Positions 35,906-46,283 are shown, numbered from the stretch's first letter. The stretch is DNA of 64,000 nucleotides from Gammaproteobacteria bacterium (GCA_021772985.1 JAJFKX010000019.1:62001-126000), one strand, 5' to 3'. Made by a program: numbers and translations. The notes: generated by a model from the letters alone, not told the origin.

Positions 35906-35958
35906 TTCCAATCAATAGATATTCATGTGTTCTCTCTTTTTACACATCAATGCTTAGT

Positions 35959-38900
35959 TTAAAGCGTCCCGTTACCAAACGGATCCAAGGAGCCATTATT
36001 TATTTGTTCCTGAGCATGCTCAGAAAAACCTGATGGCAGCATACCTTCTAAAAGAGCAGGTAGATTTTCAGCAAATCTGAGACCAGTTTGCATTTGTGCC
36101 ATTGTAGTCGCAGCGTGTAAATTGCTAGCGTTTTGGACAAGAACACCATTGCCAAGGCTTCCAGAATCATTCTCAGCGAGCACATTCAAAATGGCCTCTA
36201 CAGCTGGAATCAGCGTTGCGCTGGCTGCGCCCCCCTTAGCAATTGCTTGTCCGAGTCCTATGCTAGTAGTGACTATCTGAGCATCTTGAACCAGCATTTG
36301 TTTAAAAGCATCCGGATCAGATCTCATAATTTCATTATTTGTATCTATGTCATTAAGTAACTGATTCATCTTTTCGACTACCTCATCAGATGATGGCACA
36401 TTTCGAACCACTGGCGTAACTGGATCTTGAGCTTCTGGGACTGTTTCTTCTGTGCCATTTGCATCACTTTGAGCAAGCCCAGTAGGATCAATTTTTCCTA
36501 TCGGATTATTCCCCGCATACGCATACAAATTCCAACCATCGCGGGCCGGGTCCACACTGGTAAATCTTCCCAGGGCTGGTGCATAACTACGACCTAACAT
36601 ATAATCCAGCCGCCCATGATGGTCCCGCCAGTGACCGGCAAAGCTTTGCGAGGCAAACCCAAGAAACTCTGAACCACCAACCTTATCACCATAGGCGGTA
36701 TATTTAGCCAGGGTTCCAGCTTCATCCAAACGCAATGAATCAAGATGATCGCTGACGGGAAACTCTGTCTCAAACGGGTTTCTTTCCAATTTCCTGCTGG
36801 TTGCCATCAAATGGCCTATTGGGTCGTGATAAAAAAGGCGTATCCCGAGAAGTTCTATAGGGCGACCAGCAATGTTGGAATATGACCCATGGTAAGATTG
36901 AACAACTTTACCATTATTACCTCGGAAAAATAATTGCAAGGTACCACCCAGCGTGTTTTCCTGCCCTCTAAAAGTGGCGATCCTCCAATTACCCGGGCCA
37001 TAAAAATATTCGGTACTATCACTCAAGTCCTGATAGTCAACATATGAAGTTTGCAGATTCAATCCATCATAGCCAAAACTGAACCGGCCACTGCCAACTT
37101 CCGTGAGATTTCCGGCAGCATCATAGTTATGGCTGATAACACCATTGGTCCCCATTACCCGGTTGGTATTATTGCCGTCAATGATGTAATTAATCACTGA
37201 TGTTTGTGTCGGTGTGGCAATTTCACGCCGGGTCAGATTATCAAAAACATCGTAGCGATACGCCTCGAATTCTGTGCCGTTATCACCCAACAAACTCATA
37301 CCTGAACGAGTCAACCTGCTATAGGCATCGTAATTGAATATGTCGTTGCCAATACTGATGATATTGCCGGAGGCATCGTAATCGTACTCTCCGCTATCGA
37401 ACCTGGTAGAACCATCATATGAGGATATGATCCGCCGTATCCGCGGCAAATTATCATCATCTTTTAAATAAAGCGTACTGATAGCCCCAAAATTCTCTCT
37501 TATTTCAGCCAATGCGCCGTTACCATGCCAATCAACCGCCATACTTACTCCCTCGGACTGAAGCCTAAGGTCACCCCCGTATAAAAAAATCGGCTTACCA
37601 GCTGCCAGCGCGGTATCAAACCACCCGGTTGGCAAATCGCGACGAACCCCTGCCCCGGACAGAATTCGAGGATAAATATGCGAATATACCTGGCCGATAG
37701 GTGAAAATCTTTTAGTGCTCAATACCAATCCTTTCAGACCATGCGGCAATTCGTAATCCACATAGGTGTGACTAACCTGGCCGTGGCCATCCCGGTATTC
37801 ATACCGTTGTTCAACTGGGTAATCCTGCCATATCCCATTGGAATCCTTGCGCCAGTTATGCCGGATCTGACTGATCAGCCTGCCTTTGTTGTAATCGGTA
37901 CCGTAATACCCTGATTCATCGGTATCATCATCGTTACTGCCGGTATTATTGGGGTCATTACAAACGGTTTCACAATAAACGGACTTCATTAATATGTGCT
38001 CCGGTTGTGCTGCGGACGCCTGCAGAGTGACGCTTAAGTTTCGGCCCAAAGCATCATAACTCAGTGACAGTTTGTTTTTTCCATCCTGACGTTGGGTCGG
38101 TAAACCGAGCACATTAGGCAAGAACGATAACCGGAGATAACCGTCCGCTCCTGCTTCTGGAATTGTTTCTGATGTTTGGAAATTTCTTCCATCAAAGGCA
38201 TATCGTCTTATCTGATCCGCACCACAGGGGGTTCCATTTCCATTACACAATGCGAAACGCTTTGATAAAGCAATATTCCTATAGGGGTCAACAATATTTT
38301 CGTGAATATAATCCTGTGTTTCAGCTCTGATTTCGTTCCCAAGTGAATCATTGAATACACTTGTACTTACTTCAACTCCATCTACATACCGTTCAGTCTT
38401 TACCCGACGGTTGCCATGATGCGTCATCTTCACTAACCTGGCATCACCAATCAAACCGCTATCAGCAAGTTGAATCCTTTCCAATTCACCAAAAGGCCCA
38501 TATTTTATATACCTGGTGGCGGAGTTTCGATCAAAACCAGAAGCAAATTGTTGGGTTGTTTTCAATCTTAAATTACCTTGTGTATCGTAGTCCTGTTCAA
38601 TTTTCCAGCGCTTCAATTGGCCACCACTGACCGGGATAAATCCAGACTCCTGCATTAACTGTCCGATCGCGCTAAACTCGTATTGCCTGCTGATATCATG
38701 TTGGCTCATATCAACGCTTGGACCATTGCTGGCATCAGCATCATGAAAAACAAAATGTGTGTCTGCCTCACGCGTTTCCGCATCCGGCAATATCTTGATT
38801 GGGCGACCCAGCAAATCGTATTCGAATGTTGTCTCCAAACCTGTAGTATCGCGCTGTGACATTACCAAACCCGTATTTCGATCAATGCTTACATCTACAA

Positions 38901-41508
38901 CCTTGCTTGCAATACCATCTACCGTCACACCAGCCAGTTGGCTATATTGGTATGACCTGCGTTGGGTAATTTTTCTATCTGGGTGCACCTGGCTGTAAAT
39001 ACTGGCTGCACACAATACATCGGTTCTTAAATTTGCCCGATCCCCGCCAGCAGATAGAACATGCAAAGGCAAACCGGCATCATTGTGCTCATCAGTGCCG
39101 AATGCCCGCTGACCATTAATTAAAGCTACTTCCTCAATTAAGTCATATCTGGATTTTTTCTTGAAATACTGTGCACTTGATGGTAGCGAAGAGCCATTCT
39201 TGTGTTTCCTTACACACTCCAAGCGTCCGTCATCATCAAACTGATACTGGCTGTAATAAACTTTTCCATATTCTGCGATTCTGTTCTCGATAGACCGATA
39301 AGTTCCCAGAATCCAGCCTGATGGATAAAAACCCGATTGTGGCGTGGTGAAATTGAAATAACCGGTATTGTTATCAATAGCAATAATGGTATTGCCTGCT
39401 GCATCATAATCCTTGTGTATCAAACTGCGCCTTTTCCTGAATGGATTGGTTTGATTATTATCTTTTTCAAAGTTATCCCAGACCTGTGTTTGCCTGAAGT
39501 GCCCCAAACCATCATTAGTGGAATTGATTGTTTCATCATATCTATACGCCCACAGCTCCGGGTTGGCCACGCATACGGAACGTGGGTTGTTGGGACAATA
39601 CTCGTCATCAAAATAAACCGTTCTGCTCGCCTCTAGTGCCGAATTAACCCGAAAACATTCAGCACCATCATTAATAATTTCCACTCTGCAAAAACGGTTG
39701 AACTCCATGGCGTAACGGACATACTTTGCCCTGTCAAGCTTGCATGGCACACTGGAATCTGCAGGACACCGGTATACTTCATGTGAAAGAAACAGCGGAT
39801 CACCAAACCCATCGGTGATTGGTTCAAGCTCGGAAAACGGCGATTTTATCTTTGTAAACGGCAAACCTGTGTCGGTAATTTGCCAATTTTCAATTGGGTC
39901 GTCTATTCTTGGTTCATTTTTAGGCGACGTTAAATCTGCATAATAAAAAATTTCTTTGGTTCTTTCTCCCTGGACATTTTTCTCTGACAAAATTGTTGTG
40001 CTGGAGTATGTCGTGCGGCTGCAGTCCGGCCCATGTGGCTCCAATTCAATGTCTGGGTTATCTGCATGTAGTTGTTGAATATAGGTTTTACCATTCAGAA
40101 CCTTATTGTTCTGGGTTAGGTCAATAGTAGTTCTGCGCGCAACACCGCGGCGGCGATAGACAAGGTTGATAATTTCATCCACATTATTCCGGTAAACACA
40201 ACGTGTCGGATGTTGCCACCATTGATATCCAAACATTACCTTGGCCAGTTGTGGCGTAGTGTATGACTCGATAAAACCTGAGATATCTGAATTACAATGA
40301 TTAGGGTCCCCATTAGACCCTACCCTGTTACCAGCCTCATTCGCCGGCCTGTCACCTAACCTGTAATACTTAAACTTATAAGGATTGATTACTTCTTCCG
40401 CACTTACGGTATCTGAATCCAGGATTTGAATATCGGTTAAAACCGGAATGCGAATTTCAGGAGAAGTAGATCGGTAATGATTTGGGCAACCTCTATCTAC
40501 AATTCTGTTTTGATAATTGAATTGATAAAACAACTCAACGTCACCAAAGGCAGCTGTACGTGCTTTAATCAAAACCTTTCGATAATCACCAATTTCATCA
40601 CTACCTACACCAGGCCAGCTGTCTGCGCCTGTGCCATGGTCACCACCTGCACGATCTTCATCTTCCCCTGAGAATGTCAGAACATGCTCTCTACCAGTCG
40701 AATCGGTAACTACCCACTCTTCCCAATCCTGGTCTTGTTGTGATCTGCGGTAATTGAAACGGATGTAATTACCGAAATTATCTTCTATTTTGATAAGTTT
40801 CCAACAGTTGGAAGCAACTGCATACCTGCATATTACACCGAATGAGTTGGTAGACTTGGCAAACCGGTAAATAACGCCATTGGGCAAATGCACCAGACGA
40901 TGAGCACCTTCACTTTCCAGTTTCAAGAAATCATTACCGGTTGAGTAACCATCACCAACTGGCCGACCTTGCAGATTAGTAATCAATTTGGTCCGACCTC
41001 CATCCGGGCCAATAAACATCCAACCGGTTTGCGCGCTGCCGGAGTCGATCTGATTGGGCCATGTCTGTCTTTCTGCGTCAGTAAAGCCGCTTGTGAGACC
41101 CAAGGGTTGGTATAACTGACCAAAATGCGCCTCCCAGCCTATCCCTGCGTTATTGGACTGGTTAGGCACAGAAAAATTGTACATTTCATCATCGCAACCG
41201 GGGCCTGCCAAACACACCGGCGCCAAATAATGATCCCAGGCATTTGAATTGTAATTAAGGGTAATCTGATACTGAATTAAAGGACCCACTGAGTATCTCT
41301 GCCCAAGCGGCACACTTAATGAGACATTACCACTTTGCGGATCAACTGTATCAATCACATTCGCATCGTATGCTTTAGAGGGATCAAACCCACGTGCCGT
41401 TTCTACTTTGGTTTCGGTTAAACTGCCATCAGCCGCATACAAGCATGTTTGAAATAACATCCCTGCCATCAACACCAAATGAAAAACGTAGTAAAAACCT
41501 CTTGGCAT
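35959..41508 (-). CDS. RHS/YD-repeat protein 1 (complete)
   Basis: The 1849-residue exported protein has a signal peptide ending LYA. An N-terminal RHS-family domain follows (ARGFDPSKAYDANVIDTVDPQSGNVSLSVPLG), then an extended array of YD repeats (YDLLGRPIKI, YDALGRNLSV, YDAAGNLTEV) and the RHS core end GRFTSVDPARDGWNLYAYAGNNPIGKIDPTGL near residue 1665. After the core comes a helical tail of about 178 residues containing LGNGVLVQNA. The tail has no recognisable toxin motif, and no immunity-type gene follows. A GGAG site precedes the ATG. YD-repeat proteins form hollow shells that carry a C-terminal cargo. The neighbouring RHS 2 is its paralogue. Confidence 0.85.
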   Translation of the reverse strand: MPRGFYYVFHLVLMAGMLFQTCLYAADGSLTETKVETARGFDPSKAYDANVIDTVDPQSGNVSLSVPLGQRYSVGPLIQYQITLNYNSNAWDHYLAPVCLAGPGCDDEMYNFSVPNQSNNAGIGWEAHFGQLYQPLGLTSGFTDAERQTWPNQIDSGSAQTGWMFIGPDGGRTKLITNLQGRPVGDGYSTGNDFLKLESEGAHRLVHLPNGVIYRFAKSTNSFGVICRYAVASNCWKLIKIEDNFGNYIRFNYRRSQQDQDWEEWVVTDSTGREHVLTFSGEDEDRAGGDHGTGADSWPGVGSDEIGDYRKVLIKARTAAFGDVELFYQFNYQNRIVDRGCPNHYRSTSPEIRIPVLTDIQILDSDTVSAEEVINPYKFKYYRLGDRPANEAGNRVGSNGDPNHCNSDISGFIESYTTPQLAKVMFGYQWWQHPTRCVYRNNVDEIINLVYRRRGVARRTTIDLTQNNKVLNGKTYIQQLHADNPDIELEPHGPDCSRTTYSSTTILSEKNVQGERTKEIFYYADLTSPKNEPRIDDPIENWQITDTGLPFTKIKSPFSELEPITDGFGDPLFLSHEVYRCPADSSVPCKLDRAKYVRYAMEFNRFCRVEIINDGAECFRVNSALEASRTVYFDDEYCPNNPRSVCVANPELWAYRYDETINSTNDGLGHFRQTQVWDNFEKDNNQTNPFRKRRSLIHKDYDAAGNTIIAIDNNTGYFNFTTPQSGFYPSGWILGTYRSIENRIAEYGKVYYSQYQFDDDGRLECVRKHKNGSSLPSSAQYFKKKSRYDLIEEVALINGQRAFGTDEHNDAGLPLHVLSAGGDRANLRTDVLCAASIYSQVHPDRKITQRRSYQYSQLAGVTVDGIASKVVDVSIDRNTGLVMSQRDTTGLETTFEYDLLGRPIKILPDAETREADTHFVFHDADASNGPSVDMSQHDISRQYEFSAIGQLMQESGFIPVSGGQLKRWKIEQDYDTQGNLRLKTTQQFASGFDRNSATRYIKYGPFGELERIQLADSGLIGDARLVKMTHHGNRRVKTERYVDGVEVSTSVFNDSLGNEIRAETQDYIHENIVDPYRNIALSKRFALCNGNGTPCGADQIRRYAFDGRNFQTSETIPEAGADGYLRLSFLPNVLGLPTQRQDGKNKLSLSYDALGRNLSVTLQASAAQPEHILMKSVYCETVCNDPNNTGSNDDDTDESGYYGTDYNKGRLISQIRHNWRKDSNGIWQDYPVEQRYEYRDGHGQVSHTYVDYELPHGLKGLVLSTKRFSPIGQVYSHIYPRILSGAGVRRDLPTGWFDTALAAGKPIFLYGGDLRLQSEGVSMAVDWHGNGALAEIRENFGAISTLYLKDDDNLPRIRRIISSYDGSTRFDSGEYDYDASGNIISIGNDIFNYDAYSRLTRSGMSLLGDNGTEFEAYRYDVFDNLTRREIATPTQTSVINYIIDGNNTNRVMGTNGVISHNYDAAGNLTEVGSGRFSFGYDGLNLQTSYVDYQDLSDSTEYFYGPGNWRIATFRGQENTLGGTLQLFFRGNNGKVVQSYHGSYSNIAGRPIELLGIRLFYHDPIGHLMATSRKLERNPFETEFPVSDHLDSLRLDEAGTLAKYTAYGDKVGGSEFLGFASQSFAGHWRDHHGRLDYMLGRSYAPALGRFTSVDPARDGWNLYAYAGNNPIGKIDPTGLAQSDANGTEETVPEAQDPVTPVVRNVPSSDEVVEKMNQLLNDIDTNNEIMRSDPDAFKQMLVQDAQIVTTSIGLGQAIAKGGAASATLIPAVEAILNVLAENDSGSLGNGVLVQNASNLHAATTMAQMQTGLRFAENLPALLEGMLPSGFSEHAQEQINNGSLDPFGNGTL

Positions 41509-41964
41509 AGCGAGTCTCCGGTTTATTTTTTTGACACGCTGACATTGTGTTTAAACTACGAAAAGGCTCGCAAGTTATATATTGTAAAAAAAACATTAAA
41601 TAGTTATTTTTTTTAAAATACAATGTCTTACATCAACAATAACCGCAGCGATAGACTCCCGATAATAACTTTATAAGCTTTTATATACCCATATCCTGAT
41701 TGCTATTGACACAAAGTAACCATTTCTACTTATTTTAATACTTATGCATACAGGAGCATATTGATTACGTAGGACTAAACCCGAAGGATGTATCGCCACT
41801 AACTGAATTAAAGTTTTCTGAGCTAACGAACAGGCTAACAATAGCAGCCATTTCACTACAGCTAATAGCGCACGGATACAGTTTGGAATGAGTAATAGAC
41901 CTGGTGATTATCGACCTTGTTATCACTGTATTCAAAATAGCCAGTGCGATTCATTGATTATGGT
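41509..41964. other. Intergenic region between RHS 1 and aspartyl-protease genes
   Basis: About 455 bp of very AT-rich DNA is present, including long A- and T-runs at 41590-41620 just upstream of RHS 1, likely part of its promoter. Short open frames here have no supporting features. I see no repeat or strong hairpin. Confidence 0.4.
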
Positions 41965-42900
41965 TTAGCCCGCCTTACAACTTGATTGTCCGGTTGCCAA
42001 TGGCGAGAATGACAAAGTAGATCTTTGGTAATCTATTACAAACGATCTTTGCCGCAATAATGGTGTACCTAAGATAGCCATTGATTGTTTGTGCATGCCG
42101 AGAACATTAAATACAGCAAGGTCAGCGACTGTTACCGCTTGCTGACTCTTCACTCGTGTTCCAATTTTAATCATCGCTGAAGGTAGAACTGACAGTTGTG
42201 ACAGTCGCTTACCAGTTGCGCCAGTAATTGGATCATCAGGCTGTAAACGGAAGTCTCCCGGAATAACACCAATTTGCTTAGCTGCAGCCCAGTTAATCAC
42301 ATTTCTACGCGCACCAGTATCCAGGATTGCGGTGACCGGTTGATCCATCAACTGTGCGGAAAACATAATGATTCCTGATCGGATTTTTTGAAAACTTATG
42401 CTCTTGTCCAACAGGAATTGGGCGTGTTTTTCATACAGTTTGATTCGCTCAACTTGGCAGTCGAACATGACTGTATACCGGGACAAAAAATCCAAACCCA
42501 GAATACCACCTATATAATCCGGGCCATCATTGTGCGGCACTGCCGCTATCTGAAAATCCTGCATCATTTCAGCACCCAACTGAATGGAATCAATCTTATA
42601 GATTCGCGCCCGTGTACGCCCATTTGCACCTTGCACCATCACCCATGAATTATAAACCGGCTTTAGACCTAACTGCTCAAGCGCAGATAGATTTACTGAT
42701 GTGTTTTCTGCAGCCGTATCTACAATAAAGGCAAATTCAGCAGTATTATTAACCAGCACATCAACCAGATAATGCCCTTCATTATTAATCCGGTAAGGAA
42801 TTGAAACCAATGGCGTATTCGGGTCAATAGCCCCGCAGGCAGTGGTATTGATAATAAGAATACAGACAAGCAGTGCGTACAGATGCTTAAAACCCATCAT
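41965..42900 (-). CDS. Retropepsin-like aspartyl protease lipoprotein
   Basis: The 311-residue protein has a signal peptide with lipobox NTTAC (Cys near 22). Two retropepsin-like lobes are present in one chain. The first has FIVDTAAENTSVNLSAL with the catalytic-type D-T-A (near 60), the second AILDTGARRNVINWAA (near 192), a D-T-G. Each is followed by the expected hydrophobic flap pattern. This is the layout of bacterial aspartyl-protease family proteins. It is the last gene of a five- to six-gene operon of small exported proteins, 20 bp after the upstream gene. Substrate unknown. Confidence 0.75.
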   Translation of the reverse strand: MMGFKHLYALLVCILIINTTACGAIDPNTPLVSIPYRINNEGHYLVDVLVNNTAEFAFIVDTAAENTSVNLSALEQLGLKPVYNSWVMVQGANGRTRARIYKIDSIQLGAEMMQDFQIAAVPHNDGPDYIGGILGLDFLSRYTVMFDCQVERIKLYEKHAQFLLDKSISFQKIRSGIIMFSAQLMDQPVTAILDTGARRNVINWAAAKQIGVIPGDFRLQPDDPITGATGKRLSQLSVLPSAMIKIGTRVKSQQAVTVADLAVFNVLGMHKQSMAILGTPLLRQRSFVIDYQRSTLSFSPLATGQSSCKAG

Positions 42901-42920
42901 GCTTAATTAATGCAGCTTAT

Positions 42921-43514
42921 TTAAATCTGCTTTTTGCATTCTATGCTCCAGTCAACAAAGACTTCACCCGTCAGGTTATCAATATTGCTGCTTTTCCATT
43001 TAAAGCTTGTTTCGGTAATATCAAAATACTCGAGCTGACTAAGCACTAATCTATCACCCTGCTTTTCGTTGTGCTTTTTAAACACCAATCGATCACCTTC
43101 ACGACCGCCAACCCACTCGCCGGCGTAATAAAAGCCCTGCCCCAGAAAATACCAGACATGCCATTGCTTTGTTTCAGGGTTATATACCCGCTGACTGGCA
43201 GGGGCACCTGCCCCAAAACGATAGTGATCTCGAATCCCGTAACCATTCATGTCGTAATACCATGCCCAGATACCATTAGCTTCAACTGTTTCACGGGTTG
43301 CATAATTAGTCCGCTGCTGAGTACAGTTATGCACACCAATCATCGTATCAAAAATCCTTGCTTCCGGGTCGGTTTGGGCTGGGTTCGCCGCGCCGAATGG
43401 ATACAATGGGCTAGGGTCATAAAACCATTCATTCTCAGCAAACGCACTTCCAATAATAAAATTGAAAACTATTATGCCCATCAAGACTATGCGGTTAAAC
43501 TTGATTTTACTCAT
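42921..43514 (-). CDS. Exported DUF1579-like beta protein
   Basis: The 197-residue protein has a signal peptide ending AFA. The mature part looks like a lipocalin-type barrel: IGVHNCTQQRTNYATRETVEANGIWAWYYD, NPETKQWHVWYFLG, EGDRLVFKKH, TSFKWKSSN and FVDWSIECKKQI at the end. The same pattern occurs in the gene at 60915-61505, which also ends NWTIDLTRK. Family naming is tentative. It lies 20 bp before the aspartyl-protease gene and 68 bp after the preceding gene, in the operon downstream of a CadC-like regulator. Confidence 0.55.
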   Translation of the reverse strand: MSKIKFNRIVLMGIIVFNFIIGSAFAENEWFYDPSPLYPFGAANPAQTDPEARIFDTMIGVHNCTQQRTNYATRETVEANGIWAWYYDMNGYGIRDHYRFGAGAPASQRVYNPETKQWHVWYFLGQGFYYAGEWVGGREGDRLVFKKHNEKQGDRLVLSQLEYFDITETSFKWKSSNIDNLTGEVFVDWSIECKKQI

Positions 43515-43582
43515 GCTATTAAAGGTTCCATTATTTACTTTGCAACATAACTGGCAAACATCCAGTTGTTTTAGACAACCGC

Positions 43583-44455
43583 CTATTTTTTAATCTCGGT
43601 CGAGACAAAGCCTCGATAGGTCATCTTAAACAGCGATACCCCATCGTCAATTCTGCGATAATCCCAACCATAAAAATACGGCGCTTTATCAGAAATATAA
43701 AAACTGACCAATGTCGCCCGGCTTGGCGGTAAAGTTTGCACTTCAGTCACCTCATGTTCATTACCATCCACATCACTGATCGTAACAGGCCCAATAACTT
43801 TCACATCCAGTAATTGAACACCGTCAGCACCTGACTGCTGGTAGGCTTTAAGCCGGATTCCCTGCCCGTTTTGCAAATTCATAAACGGGAAAACAAAAGG
43901 CAACCCCCCAAAATCATAAATATTCCCCTCGATTGGAATTATTTCTGTGCTTAGCTCTGAATCATCAGATAGAATAATGCGTTTGACTTCGCTGTCACCT
44001 ACACCAATAAAGTTGTAAGGACCACCCCAGGTGCTTCCAGGGGCTGATGGCAACATTCGATAATTGAGCGCACCTGTTTCCTGATCCATAATCAATAGGT
44101 CAAGGTTTGCCACCCCGCCTTTACCTTCTTCCTCGCTGGTAAATGTCCATTGCATCCAATCAGCAGATTTCCCATTAAACATTACATCCATTACATCGAT
44201 ATAAGTACCCAGTACCAAAGGGCCTTGCGGAGTAGCAAAAATTCCATCGTAACCCACCCGCAAATTTCCAAGCTCAGCATTATCAAGTTTGATCTCACCC
44301 GGCATGAATATCGGCCATTCACTGGCATTCTCAAAATGCTCAATTGAAATTGCAGCTTGTGCTATTGCGCTAACAGGATAAGTCAGCCACAGAATACCTA
44401 TGATTAATAATAATTTGGCACTAACGGCTGATCTTAGTAGTATTAATTTATTCAT
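43583..44455 (-). CDS. Exported hypothetical protein
   Basis: The 290-residue protein has a signal peptide ending AIAQ. The mature sequence is beta-rich (ISIEHFENASEWPIFMPGEIKL, IFATPQGPLVLGTYIDVMDVMFN, IRLKAYQQSGADGVQLLDVKVIGPVTI) and ends with a basic KK. I recognise no family. It overlaps the upstream gene by 4 bp, which means coupled translation with the lipoprotein encoded there. Confidence 0.5.
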   Translation of the reverse strand: MNKLILLRSAVSAKLLLIIGILWLTYPVSAIAQAAISIEHFENASEWPIFMPGEIKLDNAELGNLRVGYDGIFATPQGPLVLGTYIDVMDVMFNGKSADWMQWTFTSEEEGKGGVANLDLLIMDQETGALNYRMLPSAPGSTWGGPYNFIGVGDSEVKRIILSDDSELSTEIIPIEGNIYDFGGLPFVFPFMNLQNGQGIRLKAYQQSGADGVQLLDVKVIGPVTISDVDGNEHEVTEVQTLPPSRATLVSFYISDKAPYFYGWDYRRIDDGVSLFKMTYRGFVSTEIKK

Positions 44456-45117
44456 TTGGACTTCTCTGATTTTCTAATGGGTAAACCCTTTAAATTAGCT
44501 CTATTACGTGCAACAAGCTCATGAAATGTACCCGCCCCGTCAATTCTCGCCAGCCGGTGAAATGTCACCAAACTCATTGATTTCCACTGCTTATCAACCA
44601 ACATCAATCCTTCCTCAGTGAAGGTGTTTCCATTGATATGTGTTTCTACACTTTGCCATTGACTAACCGCTCCTGATGTCGGGGAAACAAATTTGAATTC
44701 CATAATTTGGGTTTTGCTTGATAAGGTCTCGGCCTTGTAGGTTGCGTCATAAATTATTCCACCATGAGCGAACACCCCAAAAGCCCGAACTGTATTCAAT
44801 GATGGATCCCACACATTTAGCCCTTCCAACCCGGGGCGGATTGCACCATCTGCATATAAAAGATCCTGCTTGAATGAAATTGCAGTGCCATTGGCTGCCC
44901 ATTGGCACTCGCGAATCGGTATAAAATCGCGGCCCAGGCTGTCTTGCTGCTTTTCCTGCGCTGCCCATACACCGCCAATACAAGATGCTGTTTTGCTAAG
45001 CCCGCCTTGGTCAAAGCGGCCATACCCGTCTGCTGCCGCAACTGTACAAGCCTGCAACCACAAAACCATTGAAATAGTGACTAGCAGCAATTTATTTGCT
45101 CGGATTGGGTGTCGCAT
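44452..45117 (-). CDS. Exported lipoprotein, DUF1579-like
   Basis: The 221-residue protein has a signal sequence ending WLQAC, a good lipobox (Cys24). The mature part has the W-x-Y/F beta pattern of the lipocalin-like DUF1579 fold (CIGGVWAAQEKQQDSLGRDFIP, GLNVWDPSLNTVRAFGVFAHGG, TFTEEGLMLVDKQWKSMSLVTFHRLAR). It starts directly after the upstream stop (1-bp gap) and overlaps the next gene by 4 bp. Role unknown. Confidence 0.55.
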   Translation of the reverse strand: MRHPIRANKLLLVTISMVLWLQACTVAAADGYGRFDQGGLSKTASCIGGVWAAQEKQQDSLGRDFIPIRECQWAANGTAISFKQDLLYADGAIRPGLEGLNVWDPSLNTVRAFGVFAHGGIIYDATYKAETLSSKTQIMEFKFVSPTSGAVSQWQSVETHINGNTFTEEGLMLVDKQWKSMSLVTFHRLARIDGAGTFHELVARNRANLKGLPIRKSEKSK

Positions 45118-45118
45118 A

Positions 45119-45685
45119 TTAATCCTGACGTTTCCTCAAGTACTGATGAAACACAGGTTTCCAGGTAACACCATTGTCCAAACTATGTTCAGACAACACA
45201 TCAACTTCTGTTGCTGTACTGCGCAGTGTTTTGAATCTGATAATGCGGTCAGCGCCTTCACTCTGCTTGTGAGCATGGGAAAGCATAACCCCGCTGCCAA
45301 CTTCTTCAGTCAAAATCCAGTGATCTCCAGTTTTATCGACCGAGAAAAAATATAGCTTGCGCTCAAGTGGATGAAAATAGTTTAAAGACTTACTAAATAA
45401 ACCCATTTCAGGGACTTCTGTGGTGATCTGTAAAACCCGACCTTCAATCACATACTCACCACGTTCAATGCCATTAACCACCTTGGAAACATCACCTTCT
45501 TCATCAAGAAATTCCCAGCTTGAATCCCAGACACCCTGGCGGTGTTTTAATATCTCAAGAGCACGATTCAATATAGAATCTGTGCTCTCTGAATCTCCCT
45601 GGGCGTATGTGGAATGGAAACTGAATAATGGCAGCACCAACAATGCAATCAAGTACGCACGTACATTTGCTAAACACCTGCTCAT
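45119..45685 (-). CDS. Exported hypothetical beta protein
   Basis: The 188-residue protein has a signal peptide ending TYAQ. The mature part (ALEILKHRQGVWDSSWEFLDEEGDVSKVVNGIERGEYVIEG, NYFHPLERKLYFFSVDKTGDHWILTEEVG) has the alternating Trp/Tyr beta pattern of lipocalin-like small exported proteins. ATG 45685 is preferred to an upstream start at 45709, because AGGAGA lies 7 bp before it. It is operon-linked on both sides. Confidence 0.6.
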   Translation of the reverse strand: MSRCLANVRAYLIALLVLPLFSFHSTYAQGDSESTDSILNRALEILKHRQGVWDSSWEFLDEEGDVSKVVNGIERGEYVIEGRVLQITTEVPEMGLFSKSLNYFHPLERKLYFFSVDKTGDHWILTEEVGSGVMLSHAHKQSEGADRIIRFKTLRSTATEVDVLSEHSLDNGVTWKPVFHQYLRKRQD

Positions 45686-45731
45686 TAAATATTCTCCTAT
45701 TTCGTGCAATTTAAGTTTTTATATAAACCGT

Positions 45732-46124
45732 CTACAACCCATGGGGATTACCACTCAACAGTTTGCCTTTGAATGTTGCAGTCGGCCCACTGACTCTTTT
45801 GAACGTCAGCTTTGTATCTTGGCTGAAAGTAACCGTGAAACACGACTCTACACCCTGCCCCCATGATTGCCATGTCCGGCAGAACTCGCCGTTGTCCGCT
45901 ATGTGCCATTGTCCCTGATCACCATAACTGCCTTCTTTGCCTTTCAAAATGCCGTTTTCACTGACATACATGTACCAGCCATTGCCTTGAACGGTCTGGT
46001 TAGTCAGTTTCAGCAATAACATATTGGCGGACTGTTTTATTTCTCTTTTATCATTGGCGATGCCGGTAAGCGGTATTGCCAAAATCATCACCAATGCTTT
46101 AGGTATGTGTGTAAATAGTTTCAT
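45732..46124 (-). CDS. Small exported DUF995-like protein
   Basis: The 130-residue protein has a signal peptide ending GIA. The mature part (GNGWYMYVSENGILKGKEGSYGDQGQWHIADNGEFCRTW, GVESCFTVTFSQDTKL) fits the DUF995 pattern of small beta proteins with a Cys pair. Naming is tentative. It is the first gene of the tight run 46124-41965, with a GGAG site before its ATG and about 300 bp to the gene upstream. Confidence 0.55.
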   Translation of the reverse strand: MKLFTHIPKALVMILAIPLTGIANDKREIKQSANMLLLKLTNQTVQGNGWYMYVSENGILKGKEGSYGDQGQWHIADNGEFCRTWQSWGQGVESCFTVTFSQDTKLTFKRVSGPTATFKGKLLSGNPHGL

Positions 46125-46251
46125 GTTAACTCCAGGTATTCATCAATAATCCATTAATTATTTCAATCTGATTTGATTTAAGCGGTAGTACTTGGACTGT
46201 GCCGGTATAGCTGGTTTTTGGTAGTTGTTATCAGTTTTATCTTTTTTTGTT

Positions 46252-46283
46252 ATCTGTCAGCCGGGGAAACCCGGCTGACAGAT
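46252..46283. terminator. Perfect 14-bp hairpin with GAAA tetraloop
   Basis: The arms are 46252-46265 and 46270-46283, very GC-rich, closed by a GAAA loop in the plus reading. It lies 139 bp after the stop of the gene at 46422. The only T-run nearby (46237-46248) is on the plus strand before the hairpin, so it does not follow the classic rule for the minus-strand gene. It may be an RNA-processing or partial terminator structure. Confidence 0.55.

Noticed and set aside
35959-36500. RHS tail as a polymorphic toxin end with an immunity gene
   Set aside because: No toxin motif in the tail and no small same-strand gene after it; the plus-strand membrane gene is convergent.
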